A stretch of 64,000 bases of DNA from Natrarchaeobius oligotrophus (GTDB taxonomy: Archaea; Halobacteriota; Halobacteria; Halobacteriales; Natrialbaceae), in assembly GCF_003841465.1 (NCBI RefSeq), contig NZ_REFZ01000012.1, forward strand, positions 48,325 to 112,324. Direction: 5' to 3'. How positions within the stretch are numbered: the first letter of the stretch is position 1; each line of letters starts with the position of its first letter. Both the position numbers and the translations under genes were made by a program. Of the stretch, positions 31,763 to 39,979 are shown one piece after another. The notes under the pieces are model-generated. The model saw only the letters and a list, made by a program, of their open reading frames with translations, searched no databases and had not been told where the DNA came from.

Positions 31763-32210
31763 GACGCTTTACTGTCCGTCAGTTCCGGCCCACCCGCGAC
31801 ACCGGCGGCGGGTGCACCGGTACATCGGTAGAGTAATTCGTCTGAGACGGTCCGCAGTACCGACGGATCGGCGGGACCGCGACCGCCGGGCGGTCCAGCC
31901 GAAACCGGCGGAGGACAGTTCGTCCGGCCGATCGAACTCGTGTACAGCGGTTCCGATGACCGATCGAACGTCTCGGACAAAAGCCGTCGACAGTCGCCGG
32001 ATCCGCTTCCATCAACTCGACGACACTCGGCCGACATAAATATTAGTGGTGCTGACAGATGTCGACCTACCGCGCGTCGTAACGAGCGATTGGAGAGCGC
32101 CGCCGTCAGTCGGTTTTCGGTAATATAGAATTGTGTTAGAAATTCACATCATCAAAAGACTTATAGTCTTAATCGCTCTGTTCCAACCCAACGGAGCCCC
32201 CTGACAAACA
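31763..32210 (+). other. Intergenic region upstream of cetZ1
   Basis: These 448 bp contain no gene I can support. The first part is GC-rich and includes a GGACCGCGACCGCCGGG segment resembling the 19-nt repeats at 36517. The last 150 bp are AT-rich, with CATAAATATTAG near 32035 and GTAATATAGAATTG near 32121. A palindromic TATA region at 32157-32171 follows, giving the tubulin gene an unusually long regulatory zone. Confidence 0.55.
32157..32171 (+). promoter_or_regulatory. Palindrome AAGACT-TAT-AGTCTT over the cetZ1 TATA box
   Basis: A perfect 6-bp inverted repeat with a 3-nt centre contains the TATA-like CTTATAGT, about 45 bp before the cetZ1 ATG, leaving a leader of about 20 nt. A symmetric site over the TATA box is typical of an archaeal operator. 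Confidence 0.5.
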
Positions 32211-33389
32211 ATGAAGCTGGCGATGATCGGATTCGGACAGGCCGGTGGCAAGATCGTCGATCGATTTCTCGATTACGACGATCGCACGAACAGCGGGATC
32301 GTCCGCGCTGCGATCGCGGTTAACTCCGCGAAAGCTGACCTCATGGGTCTCGAGCGCATCCCGCAGGAAAATCGCGTGCTCATCGGTCAGGCTCGAGTGA
32401 AGGGCCACGGCGTTGGCGCGGACAACGAACTCGGCGCGGAAGTCGCCGAGGAGGACATCGACGAGGTACAGAACGCGATCGACTCGATCCCGACCCACGA
32501 GGTCGACGCGTTCCTGATCGTCGCCGGTATGGGTGGCGGCACCGGATCCGGCGGTGCACCCGTTCTCGCGAAACATCTCAAGCGAATCTACACGATCCCC
32601 GTGTACGGACTCGGCGTCCTACCCGGAACGGACGAGGGCGGCATCTACACCCTCAACGCGGCGCGGTCGTTCCAGACGTTCGTCCGCGAAGTCGACAATC
32701 TGCTCGTCTTCGACAACGACTCCTGGCGACAGACCGGTGAATCCGTCGAGGGCGGCTACGACCAGATCAACGAGGAGATCGTCCGTCGCTTCGGCATCCT
32801 CTTCGGTGCCGGCGAGGTGACCGGTAGCCAGGACGTCGCAGAGAGCGTCGTCGACTCCTCCGAGATCATCAACACTCTCTCCGGCGGCGGCGTCTCGACC
32901 GTCGGCTTCGCCAGCGAAGGGGTGGAGCTGAACACGGGCGGCGGACTCCTCTCTCGGTTTACGACCGACGACCGAAGCGGCGACGACCTCGACGCGGCGA
33001 ACACGACCAACCGCATCACGAGTCTCGTTCGCAAAGCTGCGCTCGGTCGGTTGACCCTCCCCTGTGAGATCGAAGGGACCGAACGGGCGCTGCTCGTCCT
33101 CGCAGGTCCCTCGGAGTACCTGAACCGGAAAGGCATCGAGCGCGGCCGCAAGTGGCTCGAAGAGGAAACCGGCAGCATGGAGGTCCGGGGCGGCGACTAC
33201 CCGCGCGACGAACCGGAGGTCGCCGCCGCCGTCTTGCTCTCAGGCGTGACGAACGTGCCGCGGATCAAGCGCCTTCAGCAGGTCGCGATCGAGGCACAGG
33301 ACAACATCGATGACATCCAGGCCGAGAGCCAGGACAACCTCGAGAGCCTCGTCGAGGACGACGAGGACGAACTCGAACCGCTGTTCTGA
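32211..33389 (+). CDS. cetZ1: Tubulin/FtsZ-family cytoskeletal protein CetZ
   Basis: A 392-residue GTPase. MKLAMIGFGQAGGKIVDRF opens the Rossmann-like domain. The nucleotide motif GGGTGSG is at 108-114 in GMGGGTGSGGAPVLAKHL, and VLPGTDEGGIYTLNAARS follows. The sequence is of the CetZ group (archaeal tubulin-like), not FtsZ1/2, because of this N-terminus and the long acidic C-terminal tail EDDEDELEPLF. CetZ1 in Haloferax is needed for rod-cell and motility-associated shape. I recall cetZ1 lying close to cofC in Haloferax, as it does here, supporting the CetZ1 assignment. Confidence 0.9.
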   Translation: MKLAMIGFGQAGGKIVDRFLDYDDRTNSGIVRAAIAVNSAKADLMGLERIPQENRVLIGQARVKGHGVGADNELGAEVAEEDIDEVQNAIDSIPTHEVDAFLIVAGMGGGTGSGGAPVLAKHLKRIYTIPVYGLGVLPGTDEGGIYTLNAARSFQTFVREVDNLLVFDNDSWRQTGESVEGGYDQINEEIVRRFGILFGAGEVTGSQDVAESVVDSSEIINTLSGGGVSTVGFASEGVELNTGGGLLSRFTTDDRSGDDLDAANTTNRITSLVRKAALGRLTLPCEIEGTERALLVLAGPSEYLNRKGIERGRKWLEEETGSMEVRGGDYPRDEPEVAAAVLLSGVTNVPRIKRLQQVAIEAQDNIDDIQAESQDNLESLVEDDEDELEPLF

Positions 33390-33575
33390 TCGCGGTTCGC
33401 GCTGGAAAGAGTTCGTACGGGGGCGACGATTTTCGTTCGACGATCGAATGTCAGTAGCGCCTGGATCGACAGCGCGGCATCGAATGCGTTTCGTTCGAAC
33501 GCCGATCCGTACGAGTCGAGCTCCGGGGCTTCAACTCCGACGGCCTTTTGGACGCGTGCGGGCAACCCCCGTCGG

Positions 33576-34241
33576 ATGCAGACCGTCGTCCCGTTCGACG
33601 CCGTATCGCCGAAAACCCGCCTCGGCCCCGTGCTCGCAGCCCACGAGCGAGCGCGGTTCGCGCGAGCGATGCTCGCGGACGTGCTGGCGGCGGTCGTCGC
33701 GACGGGACGCGAACCGACCGTCCTCTCGACGTCGCCGATCTCGTTCGAGGGCGAACTCGAGGCGGCGTCGCCGAATACAACGATCAGAGTCGACGACCGG
33801 CCGCTAACCGAGGCGATCGACGCCGTCCTCGAGCGCGAGGGCGGCCCCGTCGCCGTCGTGATGGCCGACCTCGCGCTGGCGACGCCCGGTGCGCTCGAGG
33901 CGTTGTTTTCCGCGGACGGCGACGTCGTCCTCGCGCCGGGTCGCGGCGGCGGCACGAACGCGCTCGTCGTTCGAGACGACTCGTTCCGCGTCGACTTCCA
34001 CGGCGCGTCTTACCTCGACCACCGCCGGATCGCCGACGACGTCGGTGCCTCCCTCGAGACGGTCGACTCCTTCCGGCTGGGCACCGACGTCGACGAGCCG
34101 GCCGATCTCGTCGAGGTGCTGGTACACGGTACGGGACGGTCGGTCGACTGTCTGCGGTCGCTGGGGTTCGAACTCGAGCGCACCGGCGGCCGCGTCGACG
34201 TCACGCGACTCGAGGAGTCGACGCGAGGGGGACGGGAGTAG
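33576..34241 (+). CDS. cofC: 2-phospho-L-lactate guanylyltransferase CofC
   Basis: A 221-residue nucleotidyltransferase that activates 2-phospholactate (or a related acid) with GTP for coenzyme F420 assembly. The CofC pattern is clear: VPFDAVSPKTRLGPVLAAHERARFARAML at the start (K..RL.p.L...ER), VVMADLALATP (metal-binding Asp) and GGGTNALVVRDDSFRVDFHGASYLDHRRIA. A CCTTTTGG TATA-like element lies about 29 bp before the ATG. Its usual haloarchaeal neighbour cofG is 30 kb upstream in this window. Confidence 0.9.
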   Translation: MQTVVPFDAVSPKTRLGPVLAAHERARFARAMLADVLAAVVATGREPTVLSTSPISFEGELEAASPNTTIRVDDRPLTEAIDAVLEREGGPVAVVMADLALATPGALEALFSADGDVVLAPGRGGGTNALVVRDDSFRVDFHGASYLDHRRIADDVGASLETVDSFRLGTDVDEPADLVEVLVHGTGRSVDCLRSLGFELERTGGRVDVTRLEESTRGGRE

Positions 34242-34249
34242 GGCGACGG

Positions 34250-35290
34250 TCAGTCGGCCGTCGCGCCCGTTCCCGGACGATCGAGCGACTCGAGATCGAT
34301 CCGTCCGTCCGGCATCGGAACCCCGTCGTACGGATCGTCGGCCAGCAACAGCGAGCCGTCCAGGTCGGCGTAATCGAGCAGCGGCGCGAGGTGACAGGCG
34401 GCGGCGATCGAGGCGTTCGACTCGGTCATACAGCCGAGCATGACCTCGAGGCCGTGCGCGCGGGCGGCGTGAATCATCCGCCGGACCTCCCGGAGCCCGC
34501 CGCATTTCATCAGTTTCAGGTTCGCGACGTCACAGCGGTCCGCGACCGCGGGTACGTCCGAGAGCGTGAGACAGGACTCGTCGGCGGCGATCGGAACCGG
34601 AGAACGCTCGTAGACGAACCGCAGTCCCTCGGGATCGTCGGCCGGGACGGGCTGTTCGACGAACGCGAGGTCGAACGCCGCGAGTCGATCGATCGTCTCG
34701 ACCGCCTCGCGCGGCGTCCACGCCTCGTTGGCGTCGACGTACAGGCTGGCGTCGGGGGCGACCGACCGGATCGTCCGAACGATCTCCTCGTCCCGGTCGG
34801 TTCCGAGTTTGACCTTCAGCGTTCCGTATCCCCTGTCAATTGCGGTCTCGGCCTTCTCGCACATCGTCTCCGCGTCGTCGATGCCGATCGTGTACGACGT
34901 CTCGAGCGACTCGGCGGGATCGAGCCCCCAGTAGCGATAGAGCGGAACGCCGAGTCGTTTCGTCTCGAGATCGTGGACGGCGATGCTGACGGCGGCCCGC
35001 GCAGCCGGGTTGTACCGGACGGTCTCGCGCATTTGGCGTTCGATCCGCGACAGGCGCGCCGGATCACCGACGTCCTCGACGACCTCGAGCAGATCCGGCA
35101 GGACGGCCTCGACCGTGTCGGCGGTCTCACCGTAGTGCGACGCCGGCCCAGCGGCACCGATTCCGACGCGGCCGTCATCGTCCTCGACGCGGACGGTCAC
35201 GACGTCGGTCTCGGTCACCGTTCCGCGGGCGATCGTAAACGGATGCTCGAGCGGGAGCGAACGGCGCTGAAACGACGTTTCGAGACTCAT
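34250..35290 (-). CDS. dgcA: Enolase-superfamily epimerase (DgcA-like / dipeptide epimerase)
   Basis: A 346-residue enolase-superfamily enzyme of the muconate-lactonising subgroup. The capping domain is residues 1-125. The barrel has the Lys pair in TLKVKLG, metal ligands D (YVDANEAW), E (VEQPVP) and D (IAADES), and the second base in LKLMKCGGL. It overlaps dgcN by 4 bp (ATGA), so the two work together. That gene pair matches the D-glutamate pathway described in marine bacteria, where DgcA racemises N-acetyl-D-glutamate made by DgcN. A classical L-Ala-D/L-Glu epimerase activity is the alternative, but there is no murein in archaea. Confidence 0.83.
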   Translation of the reverse strand: MSLETSFQRRSLPLEHPFTIARGTVTETDVVTVRVEDDDGRVGIGAAGPASHYGETADTVEAVLPDLLEVVEDVGDPARLSRIERQMRETVRYNPAARAAVSIAVHDLETKRLGVPLYRYWGLDPAESLETSYTIGIDDAETMCEKAETAIDRGYGTLKVKLGTDRDEEIVRTIRSVAPDASLYVDANEAWTPREAVETIDRLAAFDLAFVEQPVPADDPEGLRFVYERSPVPIAADESCLTLSDVPAVADRCDVANLKLMKCGGLREVRRMIHAARAHGLEVMLGCMTESNASIAAACHLAPLLDYADLDGSLLLADDPYDGVPMPDGRIDLESLDRPGTGATAD

Positions 35291-36318
35291 CGGTTCGGGT
35301 TCGACGACAGGAGCGTCTCGAGAACCTCGTCGGTCCCGAAGCGGATCACGTCGGTGGCCGGCGCGTCCAGCGACGCGGCGAACTCGTCGACGGCCTCACG
35401 GGCGGCCGGCTCCGCCAGTCCGGCGGTGTTGAGCGCGCCCGCGACGACGGGCGCGTCGCGGACGGGTTCGGCGAGTCGCTCGTAGAGGTCGACGTAGGTC
35501 GGGATCGACGGCAGCGAGAACGACTCGTAGCCGCCGATCGCCTGCCGGCCGGCGTCGTGACAGAGCACCAGCCGATCGGGCATCGCCCCGTGGAGGATGC
35601 CGCAGGTAACCCCCGAGTAGGCGGGGTGAACGATGCTCCCCTGGCCTTCGACGAACAGGTAGTCGTGATCGTCGCCGCATTCGAGGATCATCTCCTCGAC
35701 GGCGCCAGCGGTGAAATCGGAGACGACGCGATCGACCGGGATCCCCCAGCCCTCGATCATGATGCCGGTCTGGCCGGTCGGGATCACCTCGGCGTCGTAG
35801 CCGGCCGCGCGGGCGTCGCGAGCGAGTTTCATCGTGGCGGTCATCTTGCCGACCGAGCAGTCGGTTCCGACCGTCAGGATCACCTCGGCGTCGACGTCGG
35901 CCGCAACGCCCTCGCTCACCGACAGGTCGTCCGGCGGTCTGCGGACGTCTCGAAGTTCACAGCCGTTCTCGGCGGCCAGTTCGACGAACTCCTCGTCCTC
36001 GCTCAGGAAGTAGTGCAATCCGGAGACGACGTCGCAGCCCCGCTCGAGGGCCGTCCGAACGTCCTCGCGCCAGCTTTCCTCGAAGCCGCCGCCGATCGGG
36101 GCGATGCCGATCAACAGGGCGTCGACGTCGTCCTCGAGGTCGCCCATTCCCGCCACGATCGGGGCGTCCTGGACGTCCGATACGAAGTCGGTCACCCGGT
36201 GACCGGAGCGATCCCGGTCGAGCACCGCGACGACCTCGTCGTCGGCGTACCGGAGCACTCCGAGGGCCGTCTTCGCCCCATCGGGAAACTGCTCGTGCGC
36301 CAGAATCGCGATACGCAT
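35287..36318 (-). CDS. dgcN: DUF1611 family protein, DgcN-like N-acyltransferase
   Basis: A 343-residue protein of the DUF1611 family. The N-terminal Rossmann-like domain (MRIAILAHEQFPDGAKTALG) precedes a P-loop-like GTDCSVGKMTATMKLA at about 150-165, followed by IPTGQTGIMIEGWG and FVEGQGSIVHPAYSG. DgcN homologues N-acetylate D-glutamate using acetyl-CoA in bacterial D-Glu catabolism. The overlapping dgcA gene would then racemise the product. The start at 36318 sits at the edge of a 42-bp-spaced direct repeat (36310/36352). Haloarchaeal function is by analogy only. Confidence 0.8.
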   Translation of the reverse strand: MRIAILAHEQFPDGAKTALGVLRYADDEVVAVLDRDRSGHRVTDFVSDVQDAPIVAGMGDLEDDVDALLIGIAPIGGGFEESWREDVRTALERGCDVVSGLHYFLSEDEEFVELAAENGCELRDVRRPPDDLSVSEGVAADVDAEVILTVGTDCSVGKMTATMKLARDARAAGYDAEVIPTGQTGIMIEGWGIPVDRVVSDFTAGAVEEMILECGDDHDYLFVEGQGSIVHPAYSGVTCGILHGAMPDRLVLCHDAGRQAIGGYESFSLPSIPTYVDLYERLAEPVRDAPVVAGALNTAGLAEPAAREAVDEFAASLDAPATDVIRFGTDEVLETLLSSNPNR

Positions 36319-36385
36319 AGCGGCGATATTCGCGGTGAGGACTTAAATCGTGATACGCCCAGCGGCGACGTTCGCGGTGGGAATA
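36310..36385 (+). repeat. Direct repeat, 42-bp offset, spanning the dgcN start
   Basis: GATACGCATAGCGGCGATAT from 36310 recurs as GATACGCCCAGCGGCGACGT from 36352, each followed by TCGCGGTG. The first copy includes the dgcN start codon and the second lies where its promoter should be. The CTTAAATC between them (about 36342-36349) is a candidate TATA box about 27 bp before the start. Confidence 0.6.
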
Positions 36386-36516
36386 CGAATTGAGAGAGCG
36401 TCCCCACAGCGCGGGAACCGCGGCCGTGACGCGTGAAATCCGCATCGACCCCCAGCGAGTCAGACGGACTGTCGTCCGTCAGTTCCGTCGGAACCGCGAT
36501 CGTCCGCCAGTTTCGG

Positions 36517-36587
36517 CGGGCCCGCGACTGTTCGGCGGAACGGCGACTGCCTGCCGGGACCGCGACTGCCCAGCGGTACGGCAACCC
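36517..36587 (+). repeat. Degenerate 19-bp tandem repeat
   Basis: Units starting at 36517, 36536, 36555 and 36574 share CGG(G/A)(A/C)C(C/G)GCGACTG, an exact 19-bp period, with an outlying CGGAACCGCGAT at 36489. They fill much of the 272-bp spacer between dgcN and the Vms1-like gene. Confidence 0.65.
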
Positions 36588-36590
36588 GTC

Positions 36591-37532
36591 TCACAGCACG
36601 CGGAGTTCGGTCGTCCAGAACGACTCGAACGCGTCCTCGAGCGCCGACTTCGGATCGCCGGTCGCGTCGACGGCGGCCGTAGCTGCGGGTTCGAGGGACG
36701 CTTCTTCGACGAGCGACTCGAGGACGCCGCGCTGGCCGACGACGTACAGGGGCTCGTCGACGCCGGGATCGCCGAAATCGTGCTCGGCGATAGCGTCTCG
36801 ACACCGCTCGAGGTGGTCGTCGATCTGGTCGTCACGGATTCGTTCGAACCGGGCCTGCGAGTAGCCTCCCTTCGAGTGGCTCCCCTTGACGTCGCTTTCG
36901 AACCCGCGGTACTCGCGTCGCTCGTCGCCGTCGTAGACGCCGAGTGCGAACAGGTCGGCCCGGACCAGCGCCAGCGCGAATCCGCCGGACGGAACGAACC
37001 ACTCGCGCTCGAGGGAAAATCGGTCGGCCCAGGCCGACTCCCGGTCGGGGAGGACGGGCGGGGTCAACGCGACCGACACGAGCCCGGCGTCGTCGACGCA
37101 ACAGACACACGGCGTCGCGTCCTCGAGCAGGGCGGTTCGCTCGCCCAGCACCGCCTCCAGTTCGGCGTCGACCTCGCGAACGTCGCCGTCGCTCCCACCG
37201 ATCACCGCCGTCAGCGCACCCTCCGGTGCGGTTCTGAACGACGACAGCCGGTCGACCACCGCCGCGGCCTCGGGAGCGGGCAGTCGGTCGCGCCGACGGT
37301 ACTCGAGCGACGTCTCTTCTCCATCGACCCGCTCGAGTTCACCCTCGAGCTGTGCGATTCGGTCTTCGAGCCTGTTGACCCGCTCTTCGGCCTCCTGTCT
37401 GGCCGTGGCAGCCTCGGCCCGACGATCGGATTCGGCCTCGTACCGCCGTCGCAGGCGCTCGGTTTCGGATTCCAGTTCGTCGATGCGCTCTTTGAGCGAT
37501 GCGCGGCCGAGCAACTCGTCGACGTCGAACAT
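36591..37532 (-). CDS. Vms1/ANKZF1-family peptidyl-tRNA hydrolase-like factor (VLRF1 domain)
   Basis: A 313-residue protein. Residues 1-75 form a coiled coil (LKERIDELESETERLRRRYE). Residues about 85-290 are an eRF1-like VLRF1 domain whose hallmark loop KGSHSKGGYSQARFERIRDDQI contains the GxxQ-type glutamine equivalent to the catalytic Gln of Vms1. EWFVPSGGFALALVRADLFALGVY precedes it. In eukaryotes this factor releases nascent chains from stalled 60S subunits. The archaeal version suggests a ribosome-associated rescue role. It lies 29 bp after the DUF5802-like gene, in the same transcription unit. Confidence 0.82.
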   Translation of the reverse strand: MFDVDELLGRASLKERIDELESETERLRRRYEAESDRRAEAATARQEAEERVNRLEDRIAQLEGELERVDGEETSLEYRRRDRLPAPEAAAVVDRLSSFRTAPEGALTAVIGGSDGDVREVDAELEAVLGERTALLEDATPCVCCVDDAGLVSVALTPPVLPDRESAWADRFSLEREWFVPSGGFALALVRADLFALGVYDGDERREYRGFESDVKGSHSKGGYSQARFERIRDDQIDDHLERCRDAIAEHDFGDPGVDEPLYVVGQRGVLESLVEEASLEPAATAAVDATGDPKSALEDAFESFWTTELRVL

Positions 37533-37561
37533 CCGGACGAAAACGCGAAGCGAGAGTACTT

Positions 37562-37975
37562 CTAGGTTCCGGCGCCGGGATAGCCGTCGCTCGGACCGCC
37601 GTCGAAATCGTCGACCACCGACTCGAGCCCCGGCGGCTGCCAGCCGGTTAGCTCGAGGAGTTGCCGGGCGCGCTCGCGGCGGGCGAGCAACACCTCGCGA
37701 ACCGACGGCGGATTCCGGACCCGAGTCTCCTCGAGCACCGACTCCGGAACCGCCAACGTATCCGAGGGAACGCCCTCGTCGCCGTGAACCGCGAAGTGCC
37801 GATTCTCGAGTTTCATCACCAGCGGAGCGTCGAGCGGTTCGACGCCGTCGCCGGTGGTGTAGACCTCCTCGTTGATTCGTTCGTGTTGCCGTCGATGCAT
37901 CAGCGCGCGGTCGCTATCGGTCGGTGTCACGTAGAGACGTCCGAGATAGTAGCTTCCGGAGAACACCTCGAACAT
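37562..37975 (-). CDS. Conserved haloarchaeal protein (DUF5802-like)
   Basis: A 137-residue soluble protein. Its N-terminus MFEVFSGSYYLGRLYVTP is followed by HRRQHERINEEVY, a central MKLENRHFAVHGDEGVPSDTLAVPE, and a helical LLARRERARQLLELTGW. I associate this with DUF5802, a haloarchaeal family of unknown function. The start 37975 is chosen because an AGTTATACC TATA element lies about 28 bp upstream; an ATG five codons earlier is possible. It heads a two-gene unit with the Vms1-like factor, suggesting a link to translation quality control (inference). Confidence 0.72.
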   Translation of the reverse strand: MFEVFSGSYYLGRLYVTPTDSDRALMHRRQHERINEEVYTTGDGVEPLDAPLVMKLENRHFAVHGDEGVPSDTLAVPESVLEETRVRNPPSVREVLLARRERARQLLELTGWQPPGLESVVDDFDGGPSDGYPGAGT

Positions 37976-38349
37976 GCTAACTAGGCGCACGTTCCGAAAC
38001 GGTATAACTATTTGCGAACAGATTTAAACGGAAGCGCTATCAGCGTAGTCGTTCCGCTACTCCGGCACGTGTTTTACCCACGTGTGGTCAGCGATATCGG
38101 GCCGTGGACTGAGAATGGGCAGATATCTGACTCCGGTTCGACGAACGGCGCTCGATTCGACGCGAGTTCGGACGAACGACGAGTGAATCGGACGGGAAAA
38201 TATTCGAGATCTGATCGAGAATAGAACCTCGAGCGAGTCGCTTGAACGCTTTTGAAACTGTTCGGCGGTCGTCGCTCGCGCGTGAACGATACAGAACGGG
38301 TGCGAACGGGCGTTCGCCTTTTTAGGGCGGTCACCCGACCGTACGGACG
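37976..38349 (+). other. Intergenic region with promoters and paired CACGTG sites
   Basis: These 374 bp hold no gene I can support. They contain the TATA box of the DUF5802-like gene (near 38002), two CACGTG palindromes 13 bp apart at 38066-38071 and 38079-38084 separated by TTTTACC, and the CTTTTTAGG TATA box (38318-38326) of the next gene. The middle (38180-38280) is featureless. Confidence 0.5.
38318..38326 (+). promoter_or_regulatory. TATA box of the secreted coiled-coil protein
   Basis: CTTTTTAGG is centred about 28 bp before the ATG at 38350. Confidence 0.65.
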
Positions 38350-39189
38350 ATGAGTGCCACTCGGACGATCGTCGTCCTCGTTCTGGTCGCGTTCGGACTG
38401 ACGGTCGCGCCGATCGCCGTAAGCGCCGCGGCGAACGGACAGGTTTCGAACGAATCGACTCCCGAAGCTGACGAGGAATCGGAGACGAACGTCACCGTTT
38501 CGTCGTTCATGCAATCGAGCGCCGCCGACGCCGAGAACACCGTCGAGTCCGGACTGTTTGAGGTTCGATACGAGAACGCCGACGACGACGACCGGGCGGA
38601 GATCGTCGGCGACCGAACCGGAGACCTCGAGGCGAAACTCGAGGCGCTCGAAACCGAACGGAACGAACTCCGCGAGAAACGCGACGAGCTCACGCCGCCG
38701 GAGTACAACGCCAGGATGGCGAAGCTCGCCGTCGAAATCGCCTCGCTCGATCGAGCGCTCGAGCGGACCGTTCCGCGGGCCGCCGACGCCGGCGTCGATC
38801 AGGACCGCCTCGACGAGCTCCAGAACAACGCGTCGGAGCTTACCGGACCGGAAGTCGCGACGATGGCACAGCAAATCGCCGGATTCGAGCGCACCGGGGT
38901 GAACGCCGCCGGCGGACAGAATGAGTCGACGCCCGGTCAGAATCAGACGCCGGGACTCGAGAACGACCAGTCGGCGCCCGGTCAGGACGACGGACAGCAG
39001 GTGCCGAATCAGAGCAACGATCTTGCACCCTCCGACCGGAGCGATCGAGCGCCGGCGGAACAGAACAGGAGTGCCGGCAACGGATCGGGTTCGAACGACG
39101 ACACGGATCAGCCGAACGACGGCGGCTCGGCGGCCACGGGCGAAGCCGACGACGGGCCCGGACAGTCGGACGGCGAACCCGGTCGCTGA
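38350..39189 (+). CDS. Secreted coiled-coil protein with Gln/Asn-rich tail (DUF7096-like)
   Basis: A 279-residue protein with a Sec-type signal peptide: MSATRTIVVLVLVAFGLTVA and cleavage near VSAAANG. The mature part has a coiled coil at about 85-115 (LEAKLEALETERNELREKRDEL), a second helical block (KLAVEIASLDRALERTV) and an unstructured tail of about 95 residues rich in Gln, Asn, Gly and Asp. It is followed 81 bp later by an ArsR-type regulator. I recall that pair as conserved in haloarchaea (the secreted partner being DUF7096), but no function is known. Confidence 0.72.
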   Translation: MSATRTIVVLVLVAFGLTVAPIAVSAAANGQVSNESTPEADEESETNVTVSSFMQSSAADAENTVESGLFEVRYENADDDDRAEIVGDRTGDLEAKLEALETERNELREKRDELTPPEYNARMAKLAVEIASLDRALERTVPRAADAGVDQDRLDELQNNASELTGPEVATMAQQIAGFERTGVNAAGGQNESTPGQNQTPGLENDQSAPGQDDGQQVPNQSNDLAPSDRSDRAPAEQNRSAGNGSGSNDDTDQPNDGGSAATGEADDGPGQSDGEPGR

Positions 39190-39270
39190 CATCGCTTCAC
39201 GCATTGATGAGCGGGCGTCGCGCCCGCTCGAGAGACACGCTTTTCAGCGCCGAAGTCCTACGCTCGCTCG

Positions 39271-39930
39271 ATGGACTCCGCTGCGTTGTTGGATTTGCTC
39301 GGGAACGAAAATCGCAGGCGAATTCTTCGATTGCTCGCCCGCAAACCCTGTTACGTGACCGAGATATCGGAGTACCTCGGCGTGAGTCCCAAAGCGGTCA
39401 TCGAACACCTTCGAAAGCTCGAGGACGCCGGACTGATCGAGAGCCGCGTCGACGATCAGCGACGGAAGTACTTCCACATCGCCCGGAACGTTCGACTCGA
39501 GGTCAACGTCTCGCCGTACGGTTTCGCGAGCAAGAGCGCCTACCCCGCAAACAGCAGTTTCGACATCACGACCTGTCGACACCTCTCGCTCGACGTCTCC
39601 TGGGACGAAGACGACGACCTGGACGACCTCCTGCGAGCGCTCGAGGACCTCGAACGGCTCGAAAACGAACTCTCGCTGGCTCAGCGGTGGGTGCAGGGTC
39701 GGCTCTGTGACGTACTCGATCGGATCTCTGACACCGTCGGTGCGGGCCCCGAGAGTCGAATCTACGCCGACGTGCTGGCGAGCGTTCGCTCCGATCCCAA
39801 ATCGATCGGCGAACTCAGCAACGACGTCGAGGCCCCGCGCGAGGTCGTCGCTGAGTTGCTAGAGCGCATGGCGGACGAGGGAATCGTTCGCCGAACCGAG
39901 CGCGGTTGGGAGCTGACGGCGCCCGCGTGA
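39271..39930 (+). CDS. ArsR-family winged-helix regulator with C-terminal second HTH
   Basis: A 219-residue regulator. Residues 1-70 are a textbook ArsR/HTH_20 domain: LLDLLGNENRRRILRLLARK, CYVTEISEYLGVSPKAVIEH and LEDAGLIESRVDDQRRKYFHI. The middle (75-150) contains CRHLSLDVSWDEDDDLDDLL and a helix. The C-terminal 50 residues form a second winged helix (SIGELSNDVEAPREVVAELL, MADEGIVRRTERGWELT). Cysteines C27 and C102 could sense metals or redox, which is an inference. A GCTTTTCAG TATA element lies about 29 bp before the ATG. It probably regulates the preceding secreted-protein gene. Confidence 0.82.
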   Translation: MDSAALLDLLGNENRRRILRLLARKPCYVTEISEYLGVSPKAVIEHLRKLEDAGLIESRVDDQRRKYFHIARNVRLEVNVSPYGFASKSAYPANSSFDITTCRHLSLDVSWDEDDDLDDLLRALEDLERLENELSLAQRWVQGRLCDVLDRISDTVGAGPESRIYADVLASVRSDPKSIGELSNDVEAPREVVAELLERMADEGIVRRTERGWELTAPA

Positions 39931-39979
39931 GTCGGTAGCGACGGCCTTCGTCCCCGGTTGCTGGGTCGAGCGAAGCGGT

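Noticed and set aside
31779..32039. Short frames on both strands upstream of cetZ1
   Set aside because: Basic composition, no TATA box at the right distance and no family resemblance; treated as noncoding.
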